From the NCBI GenBank assembly GCA_020443295.1, contig JAGRIJ010000014.1:1-53564 (forward strand): 53,564 bases of DNA, read 5' to 3'. Of the stretch, positions 37,986 to 47,921 are shown piece after piece. The notes beneath the pieces were generated by a model that was not told where the DNA came from, ran no database searches, and was given only the letters and a program-made list of their open reading frames with translations. This DNA comes from Alphaproteobacteria bacterium (GTDB taxonomy: Bacteria; Pseudomonadota; Alphaproteobacteria; Micavibrionales; Micavibrionaceae). A program made the position numbers and the translations under genes. How positions within the stretch are numbered: position 1 is the stretch's first letter; the number at the start of each line of letters is the position of its first letter.

Positions 37986-39440
37986 TTAATTATCCAGTTT
38001 TTTGCGGAGAATGTCGTTCACGGCGGCAGGGTTGGCTTTACCCTGCGTTTTCTTCATGACCTGTCCGACGAAGAAGCCAAAGAGCTTATCCTTTCCGCCC
38101 TTGTAGGCCGATACGTTATCGGGATTTTCGGCAATGACTTCGTCTATCACCTGTTCGATCAGGCCGGTGTCGGTAACCTGCTTGAGGCCTTTTTCCTCGA
38201 CGATCGAGCCGGGAGCTTTGCCGGAGGTAAACATTTCGGCGAAGACGTCCTTGGCGATTTTTCCGGAGATCGTATCATCGGAAATCAGTTCGATCAGGCC
38301 GCCGAGATTTTCGGCGGTGACGGGGGATTCCGAGATGCCCTTGCCGTTTTTGTTCAACAGGCCGAGCAGTTCGTTAATCACCCAGTTGGCGGCGAGCTTG
38401 GCATCGCGGTTTTTTGCGACCGTTTCAAAATAATCGGCGCGTTCGCGTTCGGCGATGAGGACGCCGGCGTCATAGGCGCTGAGGCCGTATGTGTCGATAA
38501 AGCGGTGCTTTTTCTGGTCCGGGAGTTCGGGCAGGGTTTCCTTGATCTGGTCAATCCAGTTCTGTTCGAGATTCAGGGGCAGGAGATCCGGGTCGGGGAA
38601 GTAGCGGTAATCGTGCGCTTCCTCTTTTGAGCGCATGGACCGTGTTTCCATTTTGGCCGGATCCCAGAGACGGGTTTCCTGATCGATGGAACCGCCGTCC
38701 TCTATGATTTCAACCTGACGCACGGCTTCGTATTCGATGGCCTGTTGCACGGCCTTGACCGAGTTCACGTTCTTGACCTCGCAGCGCGTGCCATACGGAG
38801 CGCCGGGTTTGCGAACCGAGATGTTCACGTCGGCGCGCATGGAGCCTTCTTCCATATTGCCGTCGCATGTGCCGAGGTAACGCAGGATCATACGGATTTT
38901 CGAAAGGTAGGCTGCCGCTTCCTCCGGCCCGCGAATATCCGGTTCGGAGACGATTTCCATCAGCGCGCAGCCTGAACGGTTCAAATCCACATAGGATTTT
39001 TTCGGGTGGAGGTCGTGAACGGATTTTCCCGCATCCTGTTCCAGATGCAGGCGGGTGATGCCGATTTCCTTGACCTGACCGTTTGCGAGGTCGATTTCGA
39101 TTTTGCCCTTGCCGACGATGGGGTGTTCGTACTGGGAAATCTGGTAACCCTGCGGCAGGTCGGGGTAGAAGTAGTTTTTGCGTGCGAAAATCGAATTTTT
39201 GTTGATCTGCGCGTTCAGACCCAGACCCGTACGGATCGCCTGTTCCACGCATTTCTCGTTGAGGACAGGCAACATGCCGGGCATGGCCGCATCAACCAGT
39301 GAAACCTGAGTGTTCGGCTCTGCGCCAAAGGCCGTGGCCGCCCCGGAAAAGAGTTTTGCATTCGAGATTACCTGCGCATGGATTTCCATGCCGATCACGA
39401 TTTCCCAATCGCCAGTTTTGCCTTGAATTGTCTGGGCCAT
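37986..39440 (-). CDS. gatB: Aspartyl/glutamyl-tRNA amidotransferase subunit B
   Basis: A full-length 484-residue Gat[16 protein letters not shown] at the start, the kinase-type core with [24 protein letters not shown] and [22 protein letters not shown] sequence, [17 protein letters not shown], and the C-terminal tail domain ([13 protein letters not shown]). GatCAB converts misacylated Glu-tRNA(Gln) or Asp-tRNA(Asn) to the correct form. gatA and gatC lie upstream on the same strand, separated by small genes. Confidence 0.97.
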   Translation of the reverse strand: MAQTIQGKTGDWEIVIGMEIHAQVISNAKLFSGAATAFGAEPNTQVSLVDAAMPGMLPVLNEKCVEQAIRTGLGLNAQINKNSIFARKNYFYPDLPQGYQISQYEHPIVGKGKIEIDLANGQVKEIGITRLHLEQDAGKSVHDLHPKKSYVDLNRSGCALMEIVSEPDIRGPEEAAAYLSKIRMILRYLGTCDGNMEEGSMRADVNISVRKPGAPYGTRCEVKNVNSVKAVQQAIEYEAVRQVEIIEDGGSIDQETRLWDPAKMETRSMRSKEEAHDYRYFPDPDLLPLNLEQNWIDQIKETLPELPDQKKHRFIDTYGLSAYDAGVLIAERERADYFETVAKNRDAKLAANWVINELLGLLNKNGKGISESPVTAENLGGLIELISDDTISGKIAKDVFAEMFTSGKAPGSIVEEKGLKQVTDTGLIEQVIDEVIAENPDNVSAYKGGKDKLFGFFVGQVMKKTQGKANPAAVNDILRKKLDN

Positions 39441-39459
39441 AAACGTGTATCCTGAGTGC

Positions 39460-40116
39460 TTACTTGTTTGCCTGACTGTAGGTGACTTCCGTATAACAGC
39501 GTTCCCTGTACATACCGTACATCTGGTCGTATTCCGGGCTTCTCAGGAAGAAGGAGAGAGCGTCAAGGGACAAGGGCTCCTGGGTCGATGCGCGGACCAG
39601 TATGTTGGGAATCTGCCTTCCTATGTAATAGTCCACGTACCTTGACATGCATTTGCAGATCTCGCTTTTTCCAAGGAGTATTTTTTTAAATTGCGGGTCT
39701 TTCATGCAGACCCCGTAGGTATAGGATTTTATTGCCGGGCTCATGCAAACCGAGTCCGCATACATTCTCATGTGATCGCGGGCTATGCTTCCACGTTCCG
39801 AGTCTTCTTTGAGATTCAAAAGTTCCGATCGGCTCAGCGAGGTTGACATTTTTTCCGCCTTACAACGGCAATATTCCTTCTGTGTTTTTTCTTTTACAAA
39901 ATAGTCCGGGTCGGTGGAGCACTTCTCGAAAAAATCGTAGGCCAGGTCCGCGCCGCTTTTAACGCCGGATTTTTTGCTGTTTTTGTCTCCGGTGACCAGT
40001 TCTTCGAGCGTTTGATCTTTCTGCGCATATGCCGGAGCTTTATGCCAGGGTGCAAGCAGGGCCAGAACAGTCAGAAGAAAACAGAGAATTATTTTTCTTT
40101 GTCCCAGAGTTTGCAT
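39460..40116 (-). CDS. Exported Cys-containing protein, unknown
   Basis: A 218-residue protein with a signal peptide ([23 protein letters not shown]) and an AAGGAGG ribosome site before the ATG. The mature part contains several cysteines ([45 protein letters not shown]), suggesting disulfides or a metal site, and ends EVTYSQANK. No family is recognised. It lies between gatA and gatB. Confidence 0.62.
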   Translation of the reverse strand: MQTLGQRKIILCFLLTVLALLAPWHKAPAYAQKDQTLEELVTGDKNSKKSGVKSGADLAYDFFEKCSTDPDYFVKEKTQKEYCRCKAEKMSTSLSRSELLNLKEDSERGSIARDHMRMYADSVCMSPAIKSYTYGVCMKDPQFKKILLGKSEICKCMSRYVDYYIGRQIPNILVRASTQEPLSLDALSFFLRSPEYDQMYGMYRERCYTEVTYSQANK

Positions 40117-40137
40117 GGTTCTGCCTCCTTGTTCCAG

Positions 40138-41604
40138 TTACGCGGGCCTGTGCGTAAATTGTGCCAGACTTTCAATAACTCCGGCAACCCTAAAAACCAT
40201 TTCCTCATCCCATGGTCGCCCGATAATCTGTAATCCCAAGGGCAGACCGTCGGCATCCAGACCCGCCGGAACGGACATGCCGGGCAAGCCGGCCAGAGAA
40301 GCCGGGACGGTAAAGACGTCGTTCAGGTACATCTTGATGGGGTCGTCCTGATTCTCGCCGATTGCGAAGGATGCAGACGGAGCCGTGGGGGTCAGCAGGG
40401 CGTCGCATTTTTCGTAAGCGTTCATGAAATCCTGCACAATCAGACGGCGCACTTTCTGAGCTTTAATGTAATAGGCGTCGTAATATCCTGCCGATAATAC
40501 GTAGGTTCCGATCATAATCCGCCGTTTCACTTCATCCCCGAAGCCTTCGGCGCGGGTTTGTTCATACATTTCGCGCAGGTTTTCGGAGGGAACCCTGATC
40601 CCGTACCGCACGCCATCATAACGGGCGAGGTTAGAGGAGGCTTCTGCCGGAGCGATGACATAGTAGGTTGCCAGCGCGTATTTTGTATGCGGCAGGCTGA
40701 CTTCGGTGGTTTTGGCTCCTGCGCTATGAATCCAGTCAATACCCTGTTGCCAGAGTTTTTCGATTTCTCCGGGCATCCCGTCTATCCTGTATTCCTTGGG
40801 GATACCGATGGTCTTGCCCTTGATGTCTCCTGTCAGCGCCTTTGTGAAATCGGGAACCTCTTTTTTGGCCGAGGTACTGTCTTTCGGGTCGTGCCCGGAC
40901 ATGGAACGCAGGAGGATAGCATTATCTTTTACCGTTCTGGCAAAGGTTCCGGCCTGATCGAGCGAGGAGGCGAAGGCAACGATGCCCCAGCGCGAACACC
41001 GTCCGTAAGTGGGCTTGATCCCCGAAATTCCGCAGAAGGAGGCGGGCTGGCGGATCGAGCCGCCGGTATCGGTTCCGGTCGCGCCCATGACAAGACCTGC
41101 GGAAACGGCTGCTGCCGAACCGCCCGAAGAGCCGCCGGGGACAAGCTGGACATTCGGCTGGCCCTTGCGTTTCCACGGGCTGATGACGTTGCCGTAGTAG
41201 CTGGTGGTGTTGGACGAGCCCATCGCAAATTCATCGAGATTGGTTTTGCCCAGCATGACAGCGCCATCGGCAAAGAGCTTTTTGGTCACGGTCGATTCAT
41301 ATTGCGGGATGAATCCCTCGAGGATATGGCTGGCGGCGGTGGTCTGGACGCCCTCCGTGCAGAAGAGGTCCTTAATGCCCAGAGGAATCCCCTCCAGCGC
41401 GCCTTCGGAGCCGGATGCCCGCCGTTTATCCGATTCTTCCGCCTGTTTAAGCGCAAGTTCGGGGGTTTCGACGATAAAGGCGTTTAAGGGCCGGGCTTTT
41501 TCCATAGCGCCGATATGCGCCTGCGTCAGTTCTTTTGACGTGAAGTCCTTTTTTTTCAAGCCTTCGAGGGCTTGTGCAATCGTCAGGGTTGTCAGTTCCG
41601 TCAT
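40138..41604 (-). CDS. gatA: Aspartyl/glutamyl-tRNA amidotransferase subunit A
   Basis: A 488-residue amidase-signature enzyme. The Ser-Ser-Lys triad is visible: the Lys in [11 protein letters not shown], the first Ser in [12 protein letters not shown] and the nucleophilic Ser in [16 protein letters not shown]. It frees ammonia from glutamine for GatB. Its ATG overlaps the stop of a small membrane protein gene by four bases, so both are translated together. Confidence 0.97.
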   Translation of the reverse strand: MTELTTLTIAQALEGLKKKDFTSKELTQAHIGAMEKARPLNAFIVETPELALKQAEESDKRRASGSEGALEGIPLGIKDLFCTEGVQTTAASHILEGFIPQYESTVTKKLFADGAVMLGKTNLDEFAMGSSNTTSYYGNVISPWKRKGQPNVQLVPGGSSGGSAAAVSAGLVMGATGTDTGGSIRQPASFCGISGIKPTYGRCSRWGIVAFASSLDQAGTFARTVKDNAILLRSMSGHDPKDSTSAKKEVPDFTKALTGDIKGKTIGIPKEYRIDGMPGEIEKLWQQGIDWIHSAGAKTTEVSLPHTKYALATYYVIAPAEASSNLARYDGVRYGIRVPSENLREMYEQTRAEGFGDEVKRRIMIGTYVLSAGYYDAYYIKAQKVRRLIVQDFMNAYEKCDALLTPTAPSASFAIGENQDDPIKMYLNDVFTVPASLAGLPGMSVPAGLDADGLPLGLQIIGRPWDEEMVFRVAGVIESLAQFTHRPA

Positions 41605-41870
41605 AGACGTGTCTTCTCCTTGAAAACGATCGAGGCAATAATGATATCTGCAAGGCCGACCAGAGTAACCAACATTGAAATCGTCTTGATATTGTTAATC
41701 GATAAATTTTCATTCAGTCCTGTATTGAAAAGCGCGAAATAGATTTCCGGGCTGAACAGGCCGAACGCGCCGACCAGCACCATGCCGGCCCCGCTGGCCA
41801 TCAAAGTGGAATAGAGCACTTTTTTCTGATGCTCTTTCATTTTCCTGATCTGCTCTTCCTGGTTTTTCAT
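41601..41870 (-). CDS. Small two-helix membrane protein between gatC and gatA
   Basis: An 89-residue protein: a charged N-terminus ([13 protein letters not shown]) and two hydrophobic helices ([17 protein letters not shown] and [20 protein letters not shown]). It is coupled to gatA by an ATGA overlap but shows no link to amidotransfer by sequence. Confidence 0.68.
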   Translation of the reverse strand: MKNQEEQIRKMKEHQKKVLYSTLMASGAGMVLVGAFGLFSPEIYFALFNTGLNENLSINNIKTISMLVTLVGLADIIIASIVFKEKTRL

Positions 41871-41891
41871 ATTCCAACAAATCTTTGATGG

Positions 41892-42179
41892 TTATTCGAC
41901 AATCTTGGGAACGACAAAATAGCCCTGGGTTGCTTCGGGTGCGTTGGCGAGGATTTTTTCGGCGCAGTTTCCATCGTTTATTTCATCTTTGCGCAGGGGC
42001 AGGGGGATATCAACGACACTGGAGAGCGGCTCCACGCTGTCGGTGTTTACTTCCGCCAGTTGTTCGATCCATGTGATGATTCCGGAAACCTGGGGCGCCA
42101 TGCGGGTCAGTTCTTCGTCCTCCATGGCGAGGCGGGCGAGGGCAGCGACTTTTTTAACGGTTGCTTTGTCCAGAGACAC
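41892..42179 (-). CDS. gatC: Aspartyl/glutamyl-tRNA amidotransferase subunit C
   Basis: A 95-residue GatC: VKKVAALARLAMEDEE opens it, GIITWIEQLAEVNTDSVEP is the family centre, and LRKDEIND near residue 70 precedes a C-terminal PEATQGYFVVPKIVE. It starts with GTG behind AAGGACAGG. It heads the gat transcription unit. Confidence 0.95.
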   Translation of the reverse strand: MSLDKATVKKVAALARLAMEDEELTRMAPQVSGIITWIEQLAEVNTDSVEPLSSVVDIPLPLRKDEINDGNCAEKILANAPEATQGYFVVPKIVE

Positions 42180-42294
42180 GTTTTGCCTGTCCTTTTTAGT
42201 TTTTAAGGCCCCTTTGGAAAAAATCCTTTTGCCTTAGGGCTTTCGTCAGTAAACTTTGGACTTCTAACATTGTGCGATGTAGCGTGCAAGGGCT

Positions 42295-42795
42295 ATGACA
42301 GTTGCGCTTCTCAAGAGTATTGCCGATCAGGTTCCTTCCGGGCGGGTTCTGCTGGGGCTGGATGTCGGGAAAAAGACGATCGGCGTGGCCGTTTCGGATG
42401 ACTCCCAGAAGATTGCCACGCCCGTCGAAACGGTCCAAAGAATCAAATTTTCCAGAGACTTGAAGGAGATTGAACGGCTGGTTCGGGAGTTTGAGGCGGC
42501 GGGCTTTGTGATCGGTCTGCCGGTGAACATGGACGGCAGCGAGGGGCGGAGCGCGCAGTCGGTGCGCGATTTTGCGCTGGAGCTGGAGCGGCAGATTTCA
42601 AGGGATATTCTGGCACATCCTGTCTGGATCGGGTTGTGGGACGAGAGGTTATCCACAGGTGCTGTGGAGGATATTGTGGATGAATTGGTGGATAAAAAGA
42701 AAAAACGTCTTCGTGCGAAGCAGGACGGGTTGACGGACAAGCTTGCCGCGCAGCTGATCCTTCAGGAAGCTTTGGACTATCTGGCCCGGAAATAA
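42295..42795 (+). CDS. ruvX: RuvX/YqgF Holliday junction resolvase-like RNase
   Basis: 166 residues with the RNase H-like motifs of the family: GLDVGKKTIGVAVSD (first Asp), FVIGLPVNMDGSEG, and WDERLSTGAVEDI near the C-terminus, then KQDGLTDKLAAQLILQEALD. YqgF matures the 5' end of pre-16S rRNA. It is divergent from gatC with about 115 bp between. Confidence 0.94.
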   Translation: MTVALLKSIADQVPSGRVLLGLDVGKKTIGVAVSDDSQKIATPVETVQRIKFSRDLKEIERLVREFEAAGFVIGLPVNMDGSEGRSAQSVRDFALELERQISRDILAHPVWIGLWDERLSTGAVEDIVDELVDKKKKRLRAKQDGLTDKLAAQLILQEALDYLARK

Positions 42796-42825
42796 AGGGT
42801 TTTTAGGGATTATTCTTTTTAGGGG

Positions 42826-43509
42826 TTATTCTTCGCCGTAGCGCAGGAGAATGTTACCCCGGTTGCGCATCCAGTATTGTCCCTCGAAGTAATCCCGGGA
42901 GAGTCTGCGACAGACACGCCAGAAATCGTCGCTATGGTCCAGGTGGATCAAATGTGCGACCTCGTGTGAGACAACGTAGTCAATAGCGACAAGCGGAGCA
43001 AAGATCAGCCGCCAGGAATAGGAGATGTTGCCGTCTTCGGAGCAGCTGCCCCAACGGCTCTTGGTTTCCCTGACACTGACGGAGACATTCTGAGAGCCAA
43101 TTCTCTTGACTTTGCGTTCGGTCATTTCCGTGAGGGTTTGTTTGGCCAGTTGTTTGAGGAACCTGCGGATCCGGGGGGACGGATCAATCAGGTTGGTCCG
43201 GACCTGCAGGACTGTTTTCAGAAGCTGGATGTTGGTGCTTTTCAGCGTTTCATCGTAAATGACTGAAATCCGTCTTTTCTGGCCGAGGATCGGAAGAACC
43301 GTTCCATCCTCGAACGGGACACCCGGCGGGAGGGAGGCCAAAGTTTCCCTGACCCATTCTTCATGGATCTTGGCGAACTTCAAAGCGCTGTCGATTTTCA
43401 TGTGGGGAGGCACAACGAGGTTCATCACGCCTTCCTTGGCGTCGAGGCGGAGTGCGACGCGACGCGCCCGCTTACTCCGTTTGACCTGAACCAGTCGCTC
43501 GATAGCCAT
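42826..43509 (-). CDS. YgjP/SprT-like zinc metallopeptidase
   Basis: About 227 residues from the ATG at 43509, which has AAAGGAC just upstream; the frame is open to 43590. The motif VVSHEVAHLIHLDHSDDFW contains HExxH with the third ligand after it, and TKSRWGSCSEDGNISYSWRL is the family marker. DUF45/YgjP proteases are widespread, cytosolic and little studied. It stands alone between convergent and divergent genes. Confidence 0.9.
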   Translation of the reverse strand: MAIERLVQVKRSKRARRVALRLDAKEGVMNLVVPPHMKIDSALKFAKIHEEWVRETLASLPPGVPFEDGTVLPILGQKRRISVIYDETLKSTNIQLLKTVLQVRTNLIDPSPRIRRFLKQLAKQTLTEMTERKVKRIGSQNVSVSVRETKSRWGSCSEDGNISYSWRLIFAPLVAIDYVVSHEVAHLIHLDHSDDFWRVCRRLSRDYFEGQYWMRNRGNILLRYGEE

Positions 43510-43596
43510 ATTGTCCTTTTCCCACAGATACTTAAGATCACTTAGTACCCATGAATGCCTGTCAAAAAGTTTCTCAAGGAGCGTGTTCACTGTAGA

Positions 43597-45021
43597 CTAA
43601 TTTTTTTCTTTTTCAAGATGCCATCCGGCAGCTTTTTGTTGTATCTGCGCTTCCTTGTAATTGTGCGGCTGGTTTTCTTTTATCCAGCGCCGGATTGCCG
43701 CGATTCCGTGCTTTTCCCTGTTGTACTGTTCCGCCGTAAGATCGGGGATTTTGGCCAAATCTTCGTCAGGTACAGGATCTTTTTCCTTGTCGAAGAGGCG
43801 GATATGATGGCGAATGCGGGGCATAATTTCTTCGCGCCATCTCCGACCGTTGAAAATTCCATAATGTCCGGTCTTGAGCTGGAAGTGGTGAAACTGCTTG
43901 CGCTGGGGCAAAGAGTAGCAGAGTTCGTGGGCTGCCGTTGTTTGCCCCCTTGCCGAAATATCGTCCAGTTCGCCTTCGATGGTCAGAAGGGCGGTATGCT
44001 CGATGTCCTGCGGACGCACATCCATAAGCAGGTCGGTGTAAGGATCCCGCCATTTCATGCGACCGCGTGGCAGAAGCTGGCGCTGGAAAACGGTTTCCAC
44101 GGTCTGGAGGTAAAATTCCGCCGGAATGTCCATGACCGAGAGGTATTCATTGTAAAATCTGCGGTGTTGTTCTGCCGATTGCCCGTCACCAATGATAAGA
44201 TGGTGGTAGAATTTCATGTAGGAGCCAACGTGCCTGTCGAGATTCATAGACATGAAGCCGCCCAGTTGCAGGAATCCAGGATAAACGCGTCGGTGCGCGC
44301 CGGGATAATAAAAGGGCACGTCATGAATGACCGTGTTTTCAAACCAGCGCAACGGACGGGTTTCCGCCAGTTCTGTTACGGCAGTCTTGGAAACGCGCGT
44401 ATCGATCGGGCCCCCCATCAGGGTCATGGTCAGGGGCTGGTTGGGGTCTTTTTCGGTAGCCATTAGCGACACTGATGCTAATGTCGGCACTGCCGGCTGA
44501 CATACGGCGATGACATGCACATCGGGGCCGAGCAGGCTCATAAACTCCCGGAGATAAGTGATATAGTCGTCGAGGTTAAACCGGCCTTGTTTGCACGGCA
44601 CCTGCCGGGCATCCTCCCAGTCGGTGATATAAACGTCATGATGGGGGAGCAGGGCTTCCGCCGTTCCTCGTAAAAGGGAAGCGAAATGTCCGGACATCGG
44701 GGCGACGAGAAGGACCTTCGGGTCGTTTCTCTTGATCCTGCGTTTGAAATTCAGCAATGAACAGAATGGCTTACGGGCAATGACCCGCTCGACTACCTCG
44801 ACCTTTTTACCCGCAATTTCCGTTTCGTGAAGACCGAATTCTGGTCTTCCGAAGCGCTTGGTCACGCGTTCAATCATTTCCGCCGATGCGCCGATCGTGC
44901 GGCCAAACTGGGTGTAAGAGAGCGGGTTAAAGGGGTTTTGAAAGAGAGTGCGCGTCAACTCGGCCTGTAGCCTGACCGGGGTCAGGAGCGCGTGCTGCAT
45001 TTCATACAAATGATAAAGCAT
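43597..45021 (-). CDS. phaZ: Intracellular polyhydroxybutyrate depolymerase
   Basis: A 474-residue PhaZ of the intracellular type. The catalytic Cys174 lies in VIAVCQPAVPTLA, where an extracellular enzyme would have Ser, and the protein ends with a His-containing LKTGHYGIFNGRRW. Other family features are LLVAPMSGHFASLLRGT and VYITDWEDAR. It degrades stored PHB granules. A Lys/Gln-rich tail ends the protein. Confidence 0.92.
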   Translation of the reverse strand: MLYHLYEMQHALLTPVRLQAELTRTLFQNPFNPLSYTQFGRTIGASAEMIERVTKRFGRPEFGLHETEIAGKKVEVVERVIARKPFCSLLNFKRRIKRNDPKVLLVAPMSGHFASLLRGTAEALLPHHDVYITDWEDARQVPCKQGRFNLDDYITYLREFMSLLGPDVHVIAVCQPAVPTLASVSLMATEKDPNQPLTMTLMGGPIDTRVSKTAVTELAETRPLRWFENTVIHDVPFYYPGAHRRVYPGFLQLGGFMSMNLDRHVGSYMKFYHHLIIGDGQSAEQHRRFYNEYLSVMDIPAEFYLQTVETVFQRQLLPRGRMKWRDPYTDLLMDVRPQDIEHTALLTIEGELDDISARGQTTAAHELCYSLPQRKQFHHFQLKTGHYGIFNGRRWREEIMPRIRHHIRLFDKEKDPVPDEDLAKIPDLTAEQYNREKHGIAAIRRWIKENQPHNYKEAQIQQKAAGWHLEKEKN

Positions 45022-45122
45022 TGAGTCCCTCTTTCTTGGTCCGGGAATCGGCTGTAGAATACTTGTTAGAATTTACGGAAAACAAGGGCCAGAGCCGCTC
45101 TCCCACACACTTCCATTATACT

Positions 45123-46151
45123 ATGAATGAAACCTTAACACAACTGAATGCGTATTTGATAGAGGCCGAGCGAATCCCGGTTGCAATTCTTTCAATTGTC
45201 ATAACTATGGTTGTGGGAATGATTACCGGGCCGCTCCGGGGGAATGCCAATCCGTTTTTCTGGCAATTTTACGATCTTTTTTTCGGCACTCTTGGCGACC
45301 GGCTCGATAAACCGCAGCGTCCGCGCGGTGATCTGATCTTCCGGGGATTTATTCTGACCGTGTTCGGCGTGGTGATGGCTTTTATGATCGGGCGTGTGGT
45401 TCAGCGTCTGACTCTTGGGCTTCATGATCACGGCGCGACGGAGGTTTTTTTTCTGTGCCTGTCTTTTACATCCGGGTCTGTCTGGTTCGTTCTTTTGCGT
45501 CTGTACTTTGCCATGGACAAGCAAGGATCGGCGAAAGGGGCATTTTACGGTCTTTCGAGGTCCACGAGATTTAATCTCAACAGCACAGATGATTTCGGTA
45601 TTACGCGCGCAGGGATGGGGTTTGCGGCGGTATCATTTGACAAAGGGATGGTTGCACCCGTGTTGTGGTACCTTGTCGGCGGGATCCCGGTTCTGGCCGT
45701 TTACAATCTGCTTTGCATGCTTGTCTGGCGGTTTGGAAAATGCGGCCATACAACGGGATTTGGTGTTATACCCTTGGCGCTTGAAAAGCTGATGGGGTTT
45801 ATTCCCGCCTATCTGACCGGGTTTCTTTTTGCTGCCGCTTCTGCGCTGACGCCTACGGCGCGTTTAACGCAGAGTTTGCTGGCGTGGTGGGCGGTTAAGA
45901 ACAAGGCCCCTTACGAACAGGGGGGACCGATGCTGGCTGCGCTGGCCTGGCCGCTTGGAATCATGATCGGCGGGCCGGTGAGGGATTTGTCCGGTTTTCA
46001 GTTGAAAAACGTGTGGGTGGGGCCGGAAAAGGCTACTGCGAGGCTGGATCACAGGCATCTGAGGCGCGGAATTTATATTAATTTCATGGCTCATCTGTTG
46101 TTTCTGGCCAGTCTGGGCGGCGCTTATTTCTTTTCCGGGCGGCTTTTCTAG
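45123..46151 (+). CDS. CobD/CbiB-like membrane protein
   Basis: The 342-residue polytopic membrane protein (several helices) has features of adenosylcobinamide-phosphate synthase: DRLDKPQRPRGDLIFRGFIL near the N-terminus, followed by helices, SRSTRFNLNSTDD, and near the end AALAWPLGIMIGGPV. That enzyme joins aminopropanol to adenosylcobyric acid in B12 synthesis. No other cob genes are nearby. I start at the ATG at 45123; the frame is open from 45021. The family assignment is from partial motifs and should be treated as likely, not certain. Confidence 0.66.
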   Translation: MNETLTQLNAYLIEAERIPVAILSIVITMVVGMITGPLRGNANPFFWQFYDLFFGTLGDRLDKPQRPRGDLIFRGFILTVFGVVMAFMIGRVVQRLTLGLHDHGATEVFFLCLSFTSGSVWFVLLRLYFAMDKQGSAKGAFYGLSRSTRFNLNSTDDFGITRAGMGFAAVSFDKGMVAPVLWYLVGGIPVLAVYNLLCMLVWRFGKCGHTTGFGVIPLALEKLMGFIPAYLTGFLFAAASALTPTARLTQSLLAWWAVKNKAPYEQGGPMLAALAWPLGIMIGGPVRDLSGFQLKNVWVGPEKATARLDHRHLRRGIYINFMAHLLFLASLGGAYFFSGRLF

Positions 46152-46254
46152 CCACTTTCTGCACTTTTTCCAAACAGAAGCTTGACTTCGGAGCGCCAGT
46201 TCGACTATTTTTTGCCTCCGATAAAGAGAACACAAGATTATAAGGATTTTGGCC

Positions 46255-46548
46255 ATGAGCCGTCGTTGCATGATTACAGGAAAAGGCGCACAGACCGGGA
46301 ACCGTGTGTCCCACGCGCAAAACAAGACCAAGCACCGTTTCCTGCCCAATATTCAGGAAGTGAGCCTGTTCAGTGAAGCGCTGAGCCGCTGGGTCAAGCT
46401 GCGTGTAAGCGCGCACGGCCTTCGTACCGTTGAGCATATGGGCGGTCTTGATGCCTATCTTTCGCAGACTGCCAGCAGCAAGCTCAATGCCGCTCTGCGT
46501 CCTGTTAAAGCCGAGGTCGAAAAGGCTCTGGCCGCAAAAGCAGCCTGA
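46255..46548 (+). CDS. rpmB: 50S ribosomal protein L28
   Basis: A 97-residue L28: SRRCMITGKGAQTGNRVSHA opens it, NKTKHRFLPNIQEVSL and LRVSAHGLRTVEHMGGLDAY follow. The ATG at 46255 has AAGGA upstream. It is followed by a good terminator. Confidence 0.97.
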   Translation: MSRRCMITGKGAQTGNRVSHAQNKTKHRFLPNIQEVSLFSEALSRWVKLRVSAHGLRTVEHMGGLDAYLSQTASSKLNAALRPVKAEVEKALAAKAA

Positions 46549-46575
46549 GGCTTGTTTTTCATCTGATTTATGCTT

Positions 46576-46599
46576 AAACCCGCTGGATGGCGGGTTTTT
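46576..46599 (+). terminator. Rho-independent terminator after rpmB
   Basis: AAACCCGC pairs with GCGGGTTT around a 6-nt loop (46576-46583/46590-46597), followed by Ts. Confidence 0.85.
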
Positions 46600-46622
46600 G
46601 TTTTCAATAAGAAAGAGCGTGC

Positions 46623-47810
46623 ATGCGGCTGGACTATCCCGGGTTTGATTTTAAAATTACCGCACGCGATCCGGACTCCTGCGCCCGGACGGCGGTTTTG
46701 TCTACTCCGCACGGGACAATCGAAACTCCAAACTATATTTTTTGCGGGACCAAGGCGACGGTCAAAAATCTTTCGCCGGCGCAGTTGCTTGAGGCGCGGA
46801 CCGATATCATTCTCTCCAACACCTATCATCTGATGCTGCAGCCCGGTGCTGATCTGATCGCTAAAATGGGAGGGTTGCACAGTTTCATGAACTGGGGCGG
46901 GCCGATGCTGACCGACAGCGGGGGTTTTCAGGTGTTTTCGCTAGGTGAGGGGACCATGGCCAATGAAATCAAGGGCCGAAGCGGGAAGGGACATGATAAC
47001 CGCAATCTGCTGGAAATATCAGAGGAAGGGTGCGTTTTCCGGTCCTATATTGACGGGAAAAAGATTGCCCTGACGCCTGAAGGCGCGATGGAGATTCAGC
47101 GCAAGCTGGGGGCGGACCTTCTGATGCAGTTTGATGAATGCACGCCCTATCATGTTGATAAGGAGTATACGGCGCGTTCGATGGAAATGAGCCTGCGCTG
47201 GGGGGATCGCTGCCTGGCCGAATTCGCCCGTCACCATAACGGAAAACAGGCTGTGTACGGGATCGTTCAGGGGGGAATTTACAGGGATTTACGCCGCATC
47301 AGTGCGGAATATACCGGCGACCGCCCTTTCTTCGGGACAGCGATCGGGGGATGTCTGGGCGGTTCGGACGAGGAAATGGCCGATGTGGTTGACGGCAGCG
47401 CCCCTTATATTCATCCTCACCGGCCTGTGCATTTTCTGGGGATCGGAAGAATTCGAGACGTTTTTACGTTTGTGCGGATGGGGATCGACACGTTCGATTG
47501 CGTAATTCCGACCCGTCTGGCCCGGCACGGAACGGCTTTCATGCGCGGGGTGAAGGGCGAAACCATCAATCTGAAAAACGCGCAATACAGGGACGATCCA
47601 AGTCCGCTGGATGAAAGCCTCGGTCTGGCTTCGTCGGCACAGTTTTCGAAGGCTTATATTCATCATCTTCTTAAAGCCAACGAGAATCTGGCTTCGCAGA
47701 TTCTTGCCCAGCATAACATCGCAACGCTCAATCGACTGATGCGCGAAGTGCGGGAGGCGATCCCAAAGGGTCGTCTGGAGGCGCTGGAACGGGAATGGCT
47801 TGATCGTTAA
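46623..47810 (+). CDS. tgt: tRNA-guanine transglycosylase, zinc cysteines apparently absent
   Basis: A 395-residue Tgt: the base-exchange pocket has TDSGGFQVFSLG with Asp98, VYGIVQGGIYRDL, HFLGIGRIRDV and the nucleophile region GIDTFDCVIPTRLARHG (Asp292). It swaps guanine for preQ1 at position 34 of GUN tRNAs in the queuosine pathway. Where other members have a CxCxxC zinc site after the DPxPLDP-like stretch, this protein reads DDPSPLDESLGLASSAQFSK, with no cysteines, although a HH follows. No partner subunit gene is nearby. The start ATG follows the rpmB terminator. Confidence 0.93.
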   Translation: MRLDYPGFDFKITARDPDSCARTAVLSTPHGTIETPNYIFCGTKATVKNLSPAQLLEARTDIILSNTYHLMLQPGADLIAKMGGLHSFMNWGGPMLTDSGGFQVFSLGEGTMANEIKGRSGKGHDNRNLLEISEEGCVFRSYIDGKKIALTPEGAMEIQRKLGADLLMQFDECTPYHVDKEYTARSMEMSLRWGDRCLAEFARHHNGKQAVYGIVQGGIYRDLRRISAEYTGDRPFFGTAIGGCLGGSDEEMADVVDGSAPYIHPHRPVHFLGIGRIRDVFTFVRMGIDTFDCVIPTRLARHGTAFMRGVKGETINLKNAQYRDDPSPLDESLGLASSAQFSKAYIHHLLKANENLASQILAQHNIATLNRLMREVREAIPKGRLEALEREWLDR

Positions 47811-47921
47811 CACCCTGTTATCAAAAAATATTTTCAAAGTTGATATTCTTTAACCGAATTTAAGCTTTTTCCTGTATTTTGTTTGGTGTGAAGGTGCAAA
47901 GAATCGGCAGAATTTCTTATT

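Noticed and set aside
40558..41487. 309-residue plus-strand frame antisense to gatA
   Set aside because: Long only because the opposite strand encodes GatA in GC-rich codons; no start signals.
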